DNA of 64,000 bases, from assembly GCA_900548905.1 (NCBI GenBank), contig URMK01000003.1:167594-231593 (forward strand). The letters run 5' to 3'. Each line of letters opens with the position of its first letter. Position 1 is the stretch's first letter. This document shows positions 8,990 through 18,160 of the stretch, in pieces. Source of the stretch: an uncultured Lachnospiraceae bacterium (lineage in GTDB: Bacteria > Bacillota > Clostridia > Lachnospirales > Lachnospiraceae). Below the pieces are notes generated by a model. It saw only the letters and a program-made list of their open reading frames with translations, searched no databases and was not told the origin of the DNA. The translations under genes were made by a program, and so were the position numbers.

Positions 8990-11173
8990 CTATTTTATTT
9001 TCATTTGAGATGGAGAAATTCCATATTTTCTCTTAAATTGTGTTGAAAAATAAGAAATACTTCCAAACCCTGATGCCTCTGCAGCCCGCTTAATACTGAC
9101 ATTTGGATTGTTCTTCAGAATCTCAGCCGCACGGTTCAACCGGAGTTCATTCACAAATTCCGGGAAATTGACACCGGTGGATTCTTTAAACAGCTTGCTG
9201 AAATAAGATATACTCATATTGAATCGTTCTGCCACCGTCTCCGCCGAAAGCTCCCTAATCATAAAATTTTCCTGTATATATTCCAAAGATTCCATCATAT
9301 TGGTCCGAAGTGTCCTCTCCTTGGCAATCCTTTGTTCACTGCAGGTATTTCCTATCAGCCCGTCCAGCCAGACCTCCGCTTCCTCTCTGCTGCCCAGGGA
9401 TATCACCGTCAGATAGTTATTCAGAAAATCTTCCCTGTATTCCTTACTTTTTACAGGCAGCGGATTCCTGATGTTCTTCAGATCACTTGCCAGTCCGGCC
9501 AGATACATCATAGCACGCTTTACCTGATAGCTGTCCAGGTTCTTCAGCAGGGAACGTGCCTCCTGCCTGGCCAGTTCCGTATCTCCAGTCTTTACAACAT
9601 CCAGCACAGACTCAATATACGTACCGGGGATCACTTCATCTATTTTATCCTTGCACCATGTTTCCGTAATGACTGCAGGCGTATTTTTTCCTATAATAAA
9701 GTACTTCATATTCATAGAAAGATTTTTCCATGCAGGCAGCAGCTCCTCCTGGTTTTTAATAACCGGTGTAAATACCATCTTAGTTTTTTTCCCATTCTTT
9801 TTTTCTATTTCCGCACAAAACCTCTCTGCTATCTCTTCAAGCTGCTTCTCTTCATATAAAAAAGCCTCTCCGGGTCCGAAATACATCACGAACAGATAGC
9901 TGCCTTTTTTTTCTGCAAATACCTCCATGCGGCATCCCTCTTCTCTCCACCACCGCTGATAATCCCCCGGTTCTTCTTTCGCTTCCGTCTGTAAGAGAAC
10001 CAGCACCAGCTGCTTCCTGCATCTGACAAGATCCAGACTTTCGGGAATTTCTGCTTCCGTATCTCCTTCATGCAGGTAGCTGATGACCTTATCCTGATTG
10101 TACTTTTCCGAAACCATGGACATTCTTCCTATTACCTTATCCATGGCCGCATCCAACCGGCTTATATTCTTAAGCTCCTCCTCCGGGATTATCAGTCCCG
10201 CATTATTCTGCAATTTAAACAAAAGCCGTTCCCAGGGTCTGCTCAGAACCTTTGTCAGGATCCATGATATTACCAGGATACCAAGCAAAAGAAGTATGGA
10301 AAGAAAAATAATCATTCGCTGCGCATATATCAGTTCCTGATAGCTGCTCTGAAAATCCTTTAGGGAAAGAATCTGATACCCCAGTTTGGCATCTTTGTAA
10401 TAAGTACAAATATACCTGTTTTTACCTATATATCCTTGCAGGGATCCATAGCCAAATCCGGCGGCTTCCACCTGTCCTATAATTCCTGCCCCGTCATCTC
10501 CGTACCGGGAAAAGTCACCGGCTATCCGTTTCCCTTCCTTATCCAGAATCAGAAATATATCCTTATTTTCTGCTGCAAGCAGATGTTCCTGCAATTCTTC
10601 CAAATCAATGAAAAACAGGATGCCGTACTGACTTCTTCCGTTCAAAGTAACTCTGGCCGTCTGCATTATACACAACTTTCTGCTGTCCCTTATATCCACC
10701 AGAAAGCTTTCTCCGTCATCAGATGTTTCCGACGCTTTTTTGATAATGTCATTGATCTGCTTCTGCGGTATGTAAGCAGGTCCCGTATGAAGGATATCTT
10801 CCATCTGATTAAACAACACAATCTGGCTGATGGTAGAATCATTGGAAATCAGATTCTGTAAATATCTGGCCGACTCATATTCATGATAAAAATCATCTCT
10901 GGAAAAATTCAACAGATAACTCCGCATAGAATTATTCTGAAAGGTGGTCTGAAGTTTCTGTTTATACTGTGCGATATTCACCTCATAAATATTAGCTATA
11001 TTTTGCAGCTGGATCTCCTCCATCTTTACGATCTCCCGGCTTATGTATCTGCTGAACCAGCCAAATGTAATCCCCACGGAAATAAGCAGCGAAAGAGAGC
11101 CTACTACAAAAATACTGATAAACAGTTCTTTATGATACCTAAGTTTTTTCCCGAAGCCATGGCGCATGTTCAC
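8990..11173 (-). CDS. Membrane-anchored AraC-family transcriptional regulator
   Basis: A 727-residue one-component regulator: an N-terminal membrane helix (about residues 17-37), a large extracellular sensor region of about 250 residues, a second helix near residue 290 (IIFLSILLLLGILVISWIL), a HAMP-like and linker region, and a C-terminal AraC DNA-binding domain (about 625-727; EIGHBOUR-type features are not needed, the motif IKRAAEASGFGSISYFSTQF and KYGISPSQ are clear). The start is GTG at 11173 with GGGGGA 7 bases upstream; an ATG at 11167 is the alternative. It sits immediately upstream of the cluster A LplB gene and most likely activates it in response to an external sugar. That link is inference from position. 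Confidence 0.88.
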   Translation of the reverse strand: MNMRHGFGKKLRYHKELFISIFVVGSLSLLISVGITFGWFSRYISREIVKMEEIQLQNIANIYEVNIAQYKQKLQTTFQNNSMRSYLLNFSRDDFYHEYESARYLQNLISNDSTISQIVLFNQMEDILHTGPAYIPQKQINDIIKKASETSDDGESFLVDIRDSRKLCIMQTARVTLNGRSQYGILFFIDLEELQEHLLAAENKDIFLILDKEGKRIAGDFSRYGDDGAGIIGQVEAAGFGYGSLQGYIGKNRYICTYYKDAKLGYQILSLKDFQSSYQELIYAQRMIIFLSILLLLGILVISWILTKVLSRPWERLLFKLQNNAGLIIPEEELKNISRLDAAMDKVIGRMSMVSEKYNQDKVISYLHEGDTEAEIPESLDLVRCRKQLVLVLLQTEAKEEPGDYQRWWREEGCRMEVFAEKKGSYLFVMYFGPGEAFLYEEKQLEEIAERFCAEIEKKNGKKTKMVFTPVIKNQEELLPAWKNLSMNMKYFIIGKNTPAVITETWCKDKIDEVIPGTYIESVLDVVKTGDTELARQEARSLLKNLDSYQVKRAMMYLAGLASDLKNIRNPLPVKSKEYREDFLNNYLTVISLGSREEAEVWLDGLIGNTCSEQRIAKERTLRTNMMESLEYIQENFMIRELSAETVAERFNMSISYFSKLFKESTGVNFPEFVNELRLNRAAEILKNNPNVSIKRAAEASGFGSISYFSTQFKRKYGISPSQMKIK

Positions 11174-11479
11174 ATTTTCTTCCCCCGTTTTTACTATTTT
11201 TCTGTCTCACATATATAATAGTAAATATATACCTGCCTTAAGTCAACCGGCAAAACGGATTGGCTCTTTTTGTAGAATAAAAGTATGCAAAACTCATTTA
11301 CTTTACTATAAATGAGCGTATTATAAAAAGTGCACAAAATCACCCCTCTTAAGCTAAAACTTCTTACAACGGAACATGTATGACACCACATTGATATAGG
11401 AACTCCGCTCGTTCAAGCTGTAAATGTCTTTGAATAAAAGCGTATCCCTCAGGAAAGGACAAGGTCCAGGAGGGTTTAT

Positions 11480-12817
11480 AAGGAAAGACTGATTTTAAAC
11501 AAGCTGCTTACTTGGAAAGCTTCTCCTTATCGTAAACCGCTTGTATTAAAAGGTGTACGGCAGGTAGGTAAAACATGGCTGCTAAAAGAATTCGGCAGAC
11601 GATATTATGAAAATACCGCTTATTTTAACTTTGACGAAAGTGAAGAATATAAACAATTTTTTGAAACTACCAAAGATGTTGAACGCATTCTGCAGAATCT
11701 GATGCTGGCAAGCGGTCAGAAAATCCTGCCTGAAAAGACCCTGATTATTTTTGATGAGGTTCAGGATTGCCCTAAAGTTATAAATTCCATGAAGTATTTT
11801 TGTGAAAATGCGCCGCAGTATCATATTGCCTGTGCGGGGTCTCTGCTGGGAATAGCCTTAGCCAAACCTTCTTCTTTTCCAGTCGGCAAGGTTAACTTCA
11901 TGCAGATTGATCCTATGACCTTTACAGAATTTCTCTTAGCAAACGGAGATGAAAATCTCTCCCAATATCTGAATACTGTAGATCGTCTCGGACCGATCCC
12001 AGATGCCTTTTTTAATCCTTTATATGAAAAATTAAAAATGTATTATGTGACCGGAGGTATGCCGGAATCCGTTCTGATGTGGACACAGGCCCGTGATGTA
12101 CATGCAATGCAGGAAGCATTATCTGATATCCTCAGTGCCTATGAACGGGATTTTGCGAAGCATCCTAATACCAGTGAATTTCCTAAAATTTCAATGATAT
12201 GGAAATCCATTCCTTCACAACTTGCAAGAGAGAATAAGAAGTTCATTTATAAAGTTGTTAAGGAAGGGGCAAGGGCAAGGGAATATGAGGATGCCCTGCA
12301 ATGGCTTATAGATGCCGGACTTGTTCATAAAGTATATCGCAGCAGTGCCCCGGGGCTTCCTATTTCCGCTTATGATGATTTGTCAGCCTTTAAAATTTAT
12401 CTGGTTGATGTGGGACTGCTTCGCAGACTGGCCCTTCTTGCTCCTACTGCATTTGGTGAAGGCAACCGATTATTTACGGAATTCAAAGGAGCATTAACAG
12501 AAAATTATGTATTGCAGACTTTATCTACACAATTTGAAGCGGGGCCTCGCTATTGGACACAAATTAACCCACCTTATGAAGTAGATTTTTTGATCCAAAG
12601 GGAAAATGAAATTATTCCTGTCGAAGTAAAGGCCGAAAACAATACTGCCAGCAAAAGTTTAAAAAAGTTCAAGGAAATATACTCTGACAAGGTAAAGCTG
12701 AGAGTACGTTTTTCTCTCGATAATCTGAAACTGGATAATGATATGCTTAACATTCCGCTTTTCATGGCCGACCATACAGATCGATTAATCGGGCTTGCAT
12801 TGAACCATATTATTTAA
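11480..12817 (+). CDS. AAA ATPase with DUF4143 domain; start codon apparently lost
   Basis: The frame encodes the AAA_14/DUF4143 ATPase family: KGVRQVGKTWLLKEF (Walker A, 11546-11590), LIIFDEVQDCP (Walker B), ACAGSLLG sensor region, and a C-terminal DUF4143 domain with the nuclease-like VDFLIQRENEIIPVEVKAE. These proteins are stand-alone ATPases of unclear role, often in accessory DNA. An AGGAGG at 11468-11473 is followed after 6 bases by AAG where the family has ATG (the product would read xERLILNKLLTWKASP). No ATG, GTG or TTG occurs in frame before ATG 11702, which would omit the Walker A motif. The frame is otherwise intact to the stop at 12817. It may be dead, use a rare start such as CTG 11489, or carry a sequencing error. 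Confidence 0.75.
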   Translation, partial: KERLILNKLLTWKASPYRKPLVLKGVRQVGKTWLLKEFGRRYYENTAYFNFDESEEYKQFFETTKDVERILQNLMLASGQKILPEKTLIIFDEVQDCPKVINSMKYFCENAPQYHIACAGSLLGIALAKPSSFPVGKVNFMQIDPMTFTEFLLANGDENLSQYLNTVDRLGPIPDAFFNPLYEKLKMYYVTGGMPESVLMWTQARDVHAMQEALSDILSAYERDFAKHPNTSEFPKISMIWKSIPSQLARENKKFIYKVVKEGARAREYEDALQWLIDAGLVHKVYRSSAPGLPISAYDDLSAFKIYLVDVGLLRRLALLAPTAFGEGNRLFTEFKGALTENYVLQTLSTQFEAGPRYWTQINPPYEVDFLIQRENEIIPVEVKAENNTASKSLKKFKEIYSDKVKLRVRFSLDNLKLDNDMLNIPLFMADHTDRLIGLALNHII

Positions 12818-12904
12818 ATTGTTTGTTTTTCAAAATACAGCAAAGGCTTTGACTGCTTTCACTTCCCCGTATACACAGAGAAATCCAAGTATTCAAAGCG
12901 CATA

Positions 12905-15154
12905 CTATTCCGCTTCCTGCCCCTTTTCATACTGCGAAGGTGTAACCCCCGCATACATCTTAAATGTCCTCCTGAATGTCACATCATTGGTAAACCCGCA
13001 TTTTAAGGCAATTTCCTGTACATTCATATTCTTCTTTTCCATAAGGGAAACGGCGCATTCAATCCTTCTGGATGCCACATATTTCTGAAAGGTACAGCCG
13101 AACTGCTCTTTGAAATATTTCCCGAAATAGGTAGCGGTATAATGCATCACCCGGGCGGTTTCGTTAAGGGAAAGATTGGCGTCGGTCAGATGCTCCTCCA
13201 CATATTGACGGATCATCTGGTTTCTGGCATAGTATACCGGGTTTTCTTTCGCCACGCACTGTTCGATCAGCCGGACTGTTTTCAGGCGGAAGGTCTGCAG
13301 GTAGCTGTCCAGGCCTGCAAAGCTTTCCGGTTCCAGCAGTTCCATCTGCGGCGTGAGCTTACCCAGACTTTTCTCCTCAAACAGATCCAGAAGCATAGCA
13401 TTCAGTTTATGAATACCTGCAAAATAAGCTTCTTTATGAAGGAAACGTGTATGAAAATTATACAGGAGGATCGATTGATAGGTTTCAAACAACGTTCCGG
13501 CGTTCAGATCCTCCACCGCTTTCTCCATGTTACTTCTTTTATCTTTCGGTATTTCAAAGGAGGAACAGTTTAAATCCCGTTCCTCTATGCGATCCTCCTC
13601 CAGACGGATGATCTTTTTTTCCGGATAAAAGAAATGGTATTCCAGGGCCCTCACCGCCTGATTATAGGCGGATAAAATGTGCAGAATATCATCATGTACC
13701 ATGCTCATACCAAGGGCGGCCTCTTTGTAGCCGGAATCGTCAAAGGTCTGGGCCAGGAGGTCGGCAATCTCTTCCATAAGGCTTTCCTCTCCATAACTCA
13801 GCACCCAGATATAGTATTTGTCCTCTTCCACAAAGGCAGAATGGATCTGGGGATAGACCGCAAGACAGGAATCAATTTCCTTGATATACTGCCCTGCTTC
13901 CGGGCTGTATTTAAGCGCAAGACAGCGGTACAGAGAATACTGACGCATGGTGTTTACATATTTTACCTCGTTGGCCTGCGGTTTATTGGAGCAAAGAAGC
14001 GTATGGAGAATATACTGTTCGATGAGGGGATTTTGTTCGAAGACTGTCACTTCGAGGCGTTTTTTCTGTGAGTCCAGTTCTTCCAGTGCCTTTTCAATGA
14101 TCTGGTACTCATTAACGCCGCCCTCCGAATCCTCCTCCGCCAACATGTTCATGATATGTTCCAGCGGCTGGTAGCTGTATTTGGTCATCCGGGAAGCCAC
14201 TACCACAATCAGCGCCAGCAGCACCAAATATCCCATAACCAGCCATTCGGTAAAAACAGTAAAATCCCTGGACAGGAAATTATTATCCAGAATCTGTATG
14301 ATGCCGATTTCCATACCGGCTTTGGTATATTGGGAAAGATATACTCCATGCTCTTCGCTGTACCGGTACTCCTTGTATTCTGCCTTCAGCGTTTCCACAG
14401 AATCCCCCGGAAGAAAAGGACCGTTGTCCGTACCCCAGGCATAAATTACTTTCTGCCCGTCCGTAAGGTAAAAACAGGAGGTTCCGTCATCCATGAAATT
14501 CTCAATATAAGCGCAGATTTTGTCATAGGGTACAAAGAAAAGGATATTTACTTCTCCCGAATACGAGTTCTGCAAGGGTATGGTCTGCAGCATAAAGAAA
14601 CCCGTCACACGCTTCCCGTTTTTCATCAGGCTTGCATTGTGACAGATGGTCTTCTGGTTATTCTGATCCAGCATTGCTCCGGACAAAAAGGCGGTATCCC
14701 CGCATTGAACCTGATAAATGCTTACGTATTCCTTCCAGTTCACTTTTCCGATACTGCTGATTCCAAATCCGCCGAAGCTATAGTAAATATAGATGGATTC
14801 CACCATGCTGTCATTAATTTCCGTCAGCGAAAGAGTGCTGGCATAATCAGAAATGTCCGAAGCGGTTATGTTCCGCGACATAAGCTCCGGTATCTTCTGC
14901 ATATATTTCAGGCGGGTTACCCAGGGAGTCATGGAGTACTGGGCCGATGATTTTATCAGGTTATCCATCAGATTTTTCAGCTCACTGTCCACATTTTCCG
15001 CTATGGAATTTTCAAAATTCAACACTCGTTCCCGTGTCATGTGATAATAAAGAAAAGAAAACAGACAGGAAATTACCGTTAGAATAACCACCGGTATGCA
15101 GACATAAGAGACAAACATCTTATGCTTTGTCTGATATTTTTTACCCTTCCTCAT
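12905..15154 (-). CDS. Membrane-anchored AraC-family transcriptional regulator (cluster B)
   Basis: A 749-residue regulator with the same layout as the cluster A one: membrane helix at about residues 14-37, extracellular Cache-like sensor of about 250 residues, second helix near residue 300 (LVMGYLVLLALIVVVASRM), cytoplasmic linker, and a C-terminal AraC domain (about 645-745) with LNETARVMHYTATYFGKYFK and CGFTNDVTFRRTFKMYAGVT. It starts 39 bp after the glycosidase-like gene and is the last gene of the cluster B unit, so it may regulate its own operon. The ligand is unknown. It converges with the DUF4143 ATPase gene, with 87 bp between stops. Confidence 0.88.
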   Translation of the reverse strand: MRKGKKYQTKHKMFVSYVCIPVVILTVISCLFSFLYYHMTRERVLNFENSIAENVDSELKNLMDNLIKSSAQYSMTPWVTRLKYMQKIPELMSRNITASDISDYASTLSLTEINDSMVESIYIYYSFGGFGISSIGKVNWKEYVSIYQVQCGDTAFLSGAMLDQNNQKTICHNASLMKNGKRVTGFFMLQTIPLQNSYSGEVNILFFVPYDKICAYIENFMDDGTSCFYLTDGQKVIYAWGTDNGPFLPGDSVETLKAEYKEYRYSEEHGVYLSQYTKAGMEIGIIQILDNNFLSRDFTVFTEWLVMGYLVLLALIVVVASRMTKYSYQPLEHIMNMLAEEDSEGGVNEYQIIEKALEELDSQKKRLEVTVFEQNPLIEQYILHTLLCSNKPQANEVKYVNTMRQYSLYRCLALKYSPEAGQYIKEIDSCLAVYPQIHSAFVEEDKYYIWVLSYGEESLMEEIADLLAQTFDDSGYKEAALGMSMVHDDILHILSAYNQAVRALEYHFFYPEKKIIRLEEDRIEERDLNCSSFEIPKDKRSNMEKAVEDLNAGTLFETYQSILLYNFHTRFLHKEAYFAGIHKLNAMLLDLFEEKSLGKLTPQMELLEPESFAGLDSYLQTFRLKTVRLIEQCVAKENPVYYARNQMIRQYVEEHLTDANLSLNETARVMHYTATYFGKYFKEQFGCTFQKYVASRRIECAVSLMEKKNMNVQEIALKCGFTNDVTFRRTFKMYAGVTPSQYEKGQEAE

Positions 15155-15193
15155 GTTCCCCTCCCCCGCCGCAGCCGTAAAGGCTGCCTAAGC

Positions 15194-16225
15194 TTACTCC
15201 CGGCCCGCTGCCCGCGGGAATAAATCCGGGCCTTCCAGTTCTGCCAGGCCGATTTGTTCCAATACCCACACAGGCTCTTCATATGCGGCTCCATTATACC
15301 ACATCATCCATTTATCCCCTGCCCGCAGGACAAAAGGCTTATACACGGCTACAGAATCCCAGTCTCCCTCTGTGGGACATATGAGAGGATTGTCCGGATG
15401 TTTTTCCCAGCCCGTAATGCCGTCCGCCGATCTCGCCAGGCCTACCTGTGCCCTTTCCTCATGGAGATGGCCCACGTAGAACATATAGAACCAGCCTTTC
15501 TGTTTGATCACACAGGGAGCCACCACCTTATGCTGTTCCCACAAACAGGATTTATCCCCGGCCAATACAGGGTTATTCTCATATTTTTCCCAATGGATTC
15601 CGTCAGGGCTGCAGGCATAACCAATGGCGTCGGGTTCATGGTTGCAGCCGGCGGCATACCACATTTTATAGAGCTGATCCTCTTCATCGAATAACACATG
15701 AGGGCACATAATGGCCTGCAGCTCCCATGCCCGATCCGGTTCCATCACCGGTTCCTGCCTGCGTTCCCACCGGATGCCGTCAGAGCTTACTGCGAGGCCG
15801 ATCACCGACTGTCCATCCTCCAGATAAGGCTTCATCTGCCCGGAATACCACATCATATATTGTCCGTTATGGTGAATCACCGTGGGACGGTTGATTTCAT
15901 CCGCTTCCCATGAGGAACCCGGCACCGGGGTCAATACGACACATGGTTTCTCCCAATGGATGCCGTCAGCACTTTCCGTATAACCGACAGCCCGTTTCGG
16001 ACGCCAGGAAAACCACATTTTAAATACCGGTTCCCCTTCTTTTCCTTCTTCCAGCAAAAGAGAAACGTCAAAGCAGGTAGCATAGTCCCCGCCGAATACC
16101 GGGTTTTTCCCGTATTTTTTCCAGCCTCCGGCAGTTCCGTATTGATAGTATTTCCGGTTTTCCTCACAATCATAAAAGGCGATGCGCTCTGCGCTGCTCA
16201 TTCCTTCCGGTGCTTTGCTATTCAT
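15194..16225 (-). CDS. Beta-propeller glycosidase-like protein (GH43/GH32/GH130 type fold)
   Basis: A 343-residue soluble protein with no signal peptide, so it should act inside the cell on imported sugar. It is built of repeats: WKKYGKNPVF, WEKPCVVLTP, WEKYENNPVL and WEKHPDNPLI each follow a DG(I)xxW turn, and MWFSW, MWYSG, MWYAAG, MFYVG and MWYNG mark successive blades. This is the five-bladed propeller seen in GH32, GH43, GH62, GH117 and GH130. Candidate acidic residues lie in the first blades (EADEINRP and related turns), but I cannot assign the catalytic set or family. It lies in an operon between the LplC permease and an AraC regulator, fitting a cytoplasmic hydrolase or phosphorylase. 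Start supported by AAGGAT upstream. Confidence 0.8.
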   Translation of the reverse strand: MNSKAPEGMSSAERIAFYDCEENRKYYQYGTAGGWKKYGKNPVFGGDYATCFDVSLLLEEGKEGEPVFKMWFSWRPKRAVGYTESADGIHWEKPCVVLTPVPGSSWEADEINRPTVIHHNGQYMMWYSGQMKPYLEDGQSVIGLAVSSDGIRWERRQEPVMEPDRAWELQAIMCPHVLFDEEDQLYKMWYAAGCNHEPDAIGYACSPDGIHWEKYENNPVLAGDKSCLWEQHKVVAPCVIKQKGWFYMFYVGHLHEERAQVGLARSADGITGWEKHPDNPLICPTEGDWDSVAVYKPFVLRAGDKWMMWYNGAAYEEPVWVLEQIGLAELEGPDLFPRAAGRE

Positions 16226-16265
16226 ATATATTTATCCTTTCTGTTTTGAATTATGTAATTCCTGA

Positions 16266-17126
16266 CTATTTTACAGCGCCGATAAGTACGCCCTTTTCGA
16301 AATATTTCTGAATAAAGGGGTACAGGATCATGACAGGAAAGCAGGCTATGACAATCACGGCATATTTCATCTGCTCGTTCATCAGCACCGCATCCAGACC
16401 CATTCCTGATGCCTGGACCTCACTGGTAATCAGTATACTCCGAAGATACAGCTGAATGGGCTTCCGCTTTTCATCGGACAGAAAAATCAGCGGCGCGAAA
16501 TAACTGTTCCAGTAACCCACACCATAAAACAGTATCAGCACGGAAATGATAGGTTTGGATAGGGGGAAAAAAATACGCGTCATTACCGTCCATTCTGATC
16601 CGCCGTCTATTTTTACAGCTTCCGCCATCTCCTCCGGAAGGGATTCAAAAAAGGAACGGGTTATAATCAGGTTATAGGCGCTGATAATATAGGGAAGAAC
16701 AATGGCCCATCTGGTGTTGTATAAATGCATTTTCTGTACCAGGATATAAAGAGGTACCAGCCCTGTGCTGATAAACATCGTCAGCGTCATCAGCAGAGAA
16801 AGCTGTCTGCGCAGGAAAAAACGCTTTCTGGACAGAACAAAGGCTGTGGTTGCTGTCAGTGTTACGCTGGCAGACGCTCCCACCGCCGTATACCAGATGG
16901 TATTGGCAAAGGAACGCAGCACTGTGGCATTATCCAGAATCATGCGGTAGGCCTTCAGGGAAAACCCCTTCGGCAGAAAATACACATCTCTGGCCAGCAC
17001 ATGGGAAGGCTCACTGAAAGACATGCTCACCACATAAATGACCGGATATAAAGTAAAAATAATGATAAAAACAGTCGCTATCATAATCGGGATGTCCGAT
17101 GGTATCAATCTTTCTTTTCTGTTCAT
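16266..17126 (-). CDS. Carbohydrate ABC transporter permease, LplC/CarB type (cluster B)
   Basis: A 286-residue permease with six predicted membrane segments. The EAA coupling loop is EAVKIDGGSEWTVMTRIFFP and the C-terminus ends GVLIGAVK, as in cluster A. GGAGGAAGGA lies just upstream of the ATG. It is 75 bp after the LplB-type gene and 40 bp before the glycosidase-like gene. Confidence 0.92.
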   Translation of the reverse strand: MNRKERLIPSDIPIMIATVFIIIFTLYPVIYVVSMSFSEPSHVLARDVYFLPKGFSLKAYRMILDNATVLRSFANTIWYTAVGASASVTLTATTAFVLSRKRFFLRRQLSLLMTLTMFISTGLVPLYILVQKMHLYNTRWAIVLPYIISAYNLIITRSFFESLPEEMAEAVKIDGGSEWTVMTRIFFPLSKPIISVLILFYGVGYWNSYFAPLIFLSDEKRKPIQLYLRSILITSEVQASGMGLDAVLMNEQMKYAVIVIACFPVMILYPFIQKYFEKGVLIGAVK

Positions 17127-17201
17127 GGTTAATCCTTCCTCCGCCGGATTTCAGTTTCTGTCTTTTCACACATCCGTCTCGCAGCCTTTCTGCCTTTTCC
17201 A

Positions 17202-18116
17202 TCAGAATATACTGGTTTCGGTGGTTTTTTTCGCCAGGAAATTGGCCCCCAGCAAAATCACTATATTGATTATAGAATTGGCCAGCCCCACGGCGGAAGC
17301 AAAGCTGTACTGGGCATTCAGAAGCCCTTTACGGTATACATAGGTGGAAAAAATGTCGGCAGTGGAATAGGTTGCCGAGTTATACATAAGGATTACCTTC
17401 TCATAACCAATGTTCAGCATATTTCCCATATTCAGGATCAGAAGAAGGATGATGGTGGGGGCGATAGATGGAAGGGTTATGTATATCAGTTTTTTCCACC
17501 GGCCCGCGCCGTCAAGAGAGGCAGATTCATACATCTCCTGGTCTATTCCGGCGATAGCCGCCACATAGATAATAGAATTCCAGCCGAATTCCTGCCAGAC
17601 ACCGGAACCCACATACAGGGTGCGGAAAGCTTCCGGAAGGTTAAAATAATTTTTAGGCTGCACACCGAAACCGGCAAGCAGCTGTGTGAGCACACCGCCG
17701 TTGGATGACAGCAGATCTTTCAGGATTCCCACCACTACCACCACAGAAACAAAGTGGGGAAGATAAGCCGCCGTCTGGGCCACCCTGCGGATTCCGCTGT
17801 GCTTAAGTTCATTTAAGAGCAGGGCGAAGGCTATGGGTACGGGAAAGGACCACAGCAGCTGCTCAATGCTGAGCAGGAATGTATTTTTAACCAGTCGTCC
17901 GAAGTAAACGGATTCCACCAATTCCCTGAAATGCTTCAGCCCCGCCCAGGGGCTTCCCCATACTCCTTTGGATATGTTGTAATCTTTAAAAGCTATCAAT
18001 ATCCCATACATGGGGCCATAACAAAAGACGGCAAAGTACAGCACGCCCGGAAGTATGATCAGCAAAAGCATCCAATCCCGCCTGATATTTTTCTGTAATG
18101 TACGCAGCGCTTTCAT
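17202..18116 (-). CDS. Carbohydrate ABC transporter permease, LplB type (cluster B)
   Basis: I start this permease (304 residues) at ATG 18116 (MKALRTLQKN), which has GAGAGGA 6 bases upstream; a longer frame to 18155 would overlap the hairpin after the binding-protein gene and has no ribosome site. It carries the LplB signature GILIAFKDYNISKGVWGSPW and an EAA loop ESASLDGAGRWKKLIYITLP, with six membrane segments. It forms the importer with the LplC-type gene downstream and the binding protein upstream. Confidence 0.92.
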   Translation of the reverse strand: MKALRTLQKNIRRDWMLLLIILPGVLYFAVFCYGPMYGILIAFKDYNISKGVWGSPWAGLKHFRELVESVYFGRLVKNTFLLSIEQLLWSFPVPIAFALLLNELKHSGIRRVAQTAAYLPHFVSVVVVVGILKDLLSSNGGVLTQLLAGFGVQPKNYFNLPEAFRTLYVGSGVWQEFGWNSIIYVAAIAGIDQEMYESASLDGAGRWKKLIYITLPSIAPTIILLLILNMGNMLNIGYEKVILMYNSATYSTADIFSTYVYRKGLLNAQYSFASAVGLANSIINIVILLGANFLAKKTTETSIF

Positions 18117-18131
18117 GCAGCTTCCTCTCCG

Positions 18132-18153
18132 GAGGGCGCCCGGAAGCGCCCTC
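18132..18153 (-). other. GC-rich intercistronic hairpin
   Basis: An 8-bp perfect stem (GAGGGCGC/GCGCCCTC) with a 6-base loop lies between the binding-protein stop and the LplB start and has no T run. Such hairpins after binding-protein genes commonly protect the upstream mRNA or attenuate read-through, giving more binding protein than permease. That role is inferred. Confidence 0.6.
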
Positions 18154-18160
18154 ATTCTTT

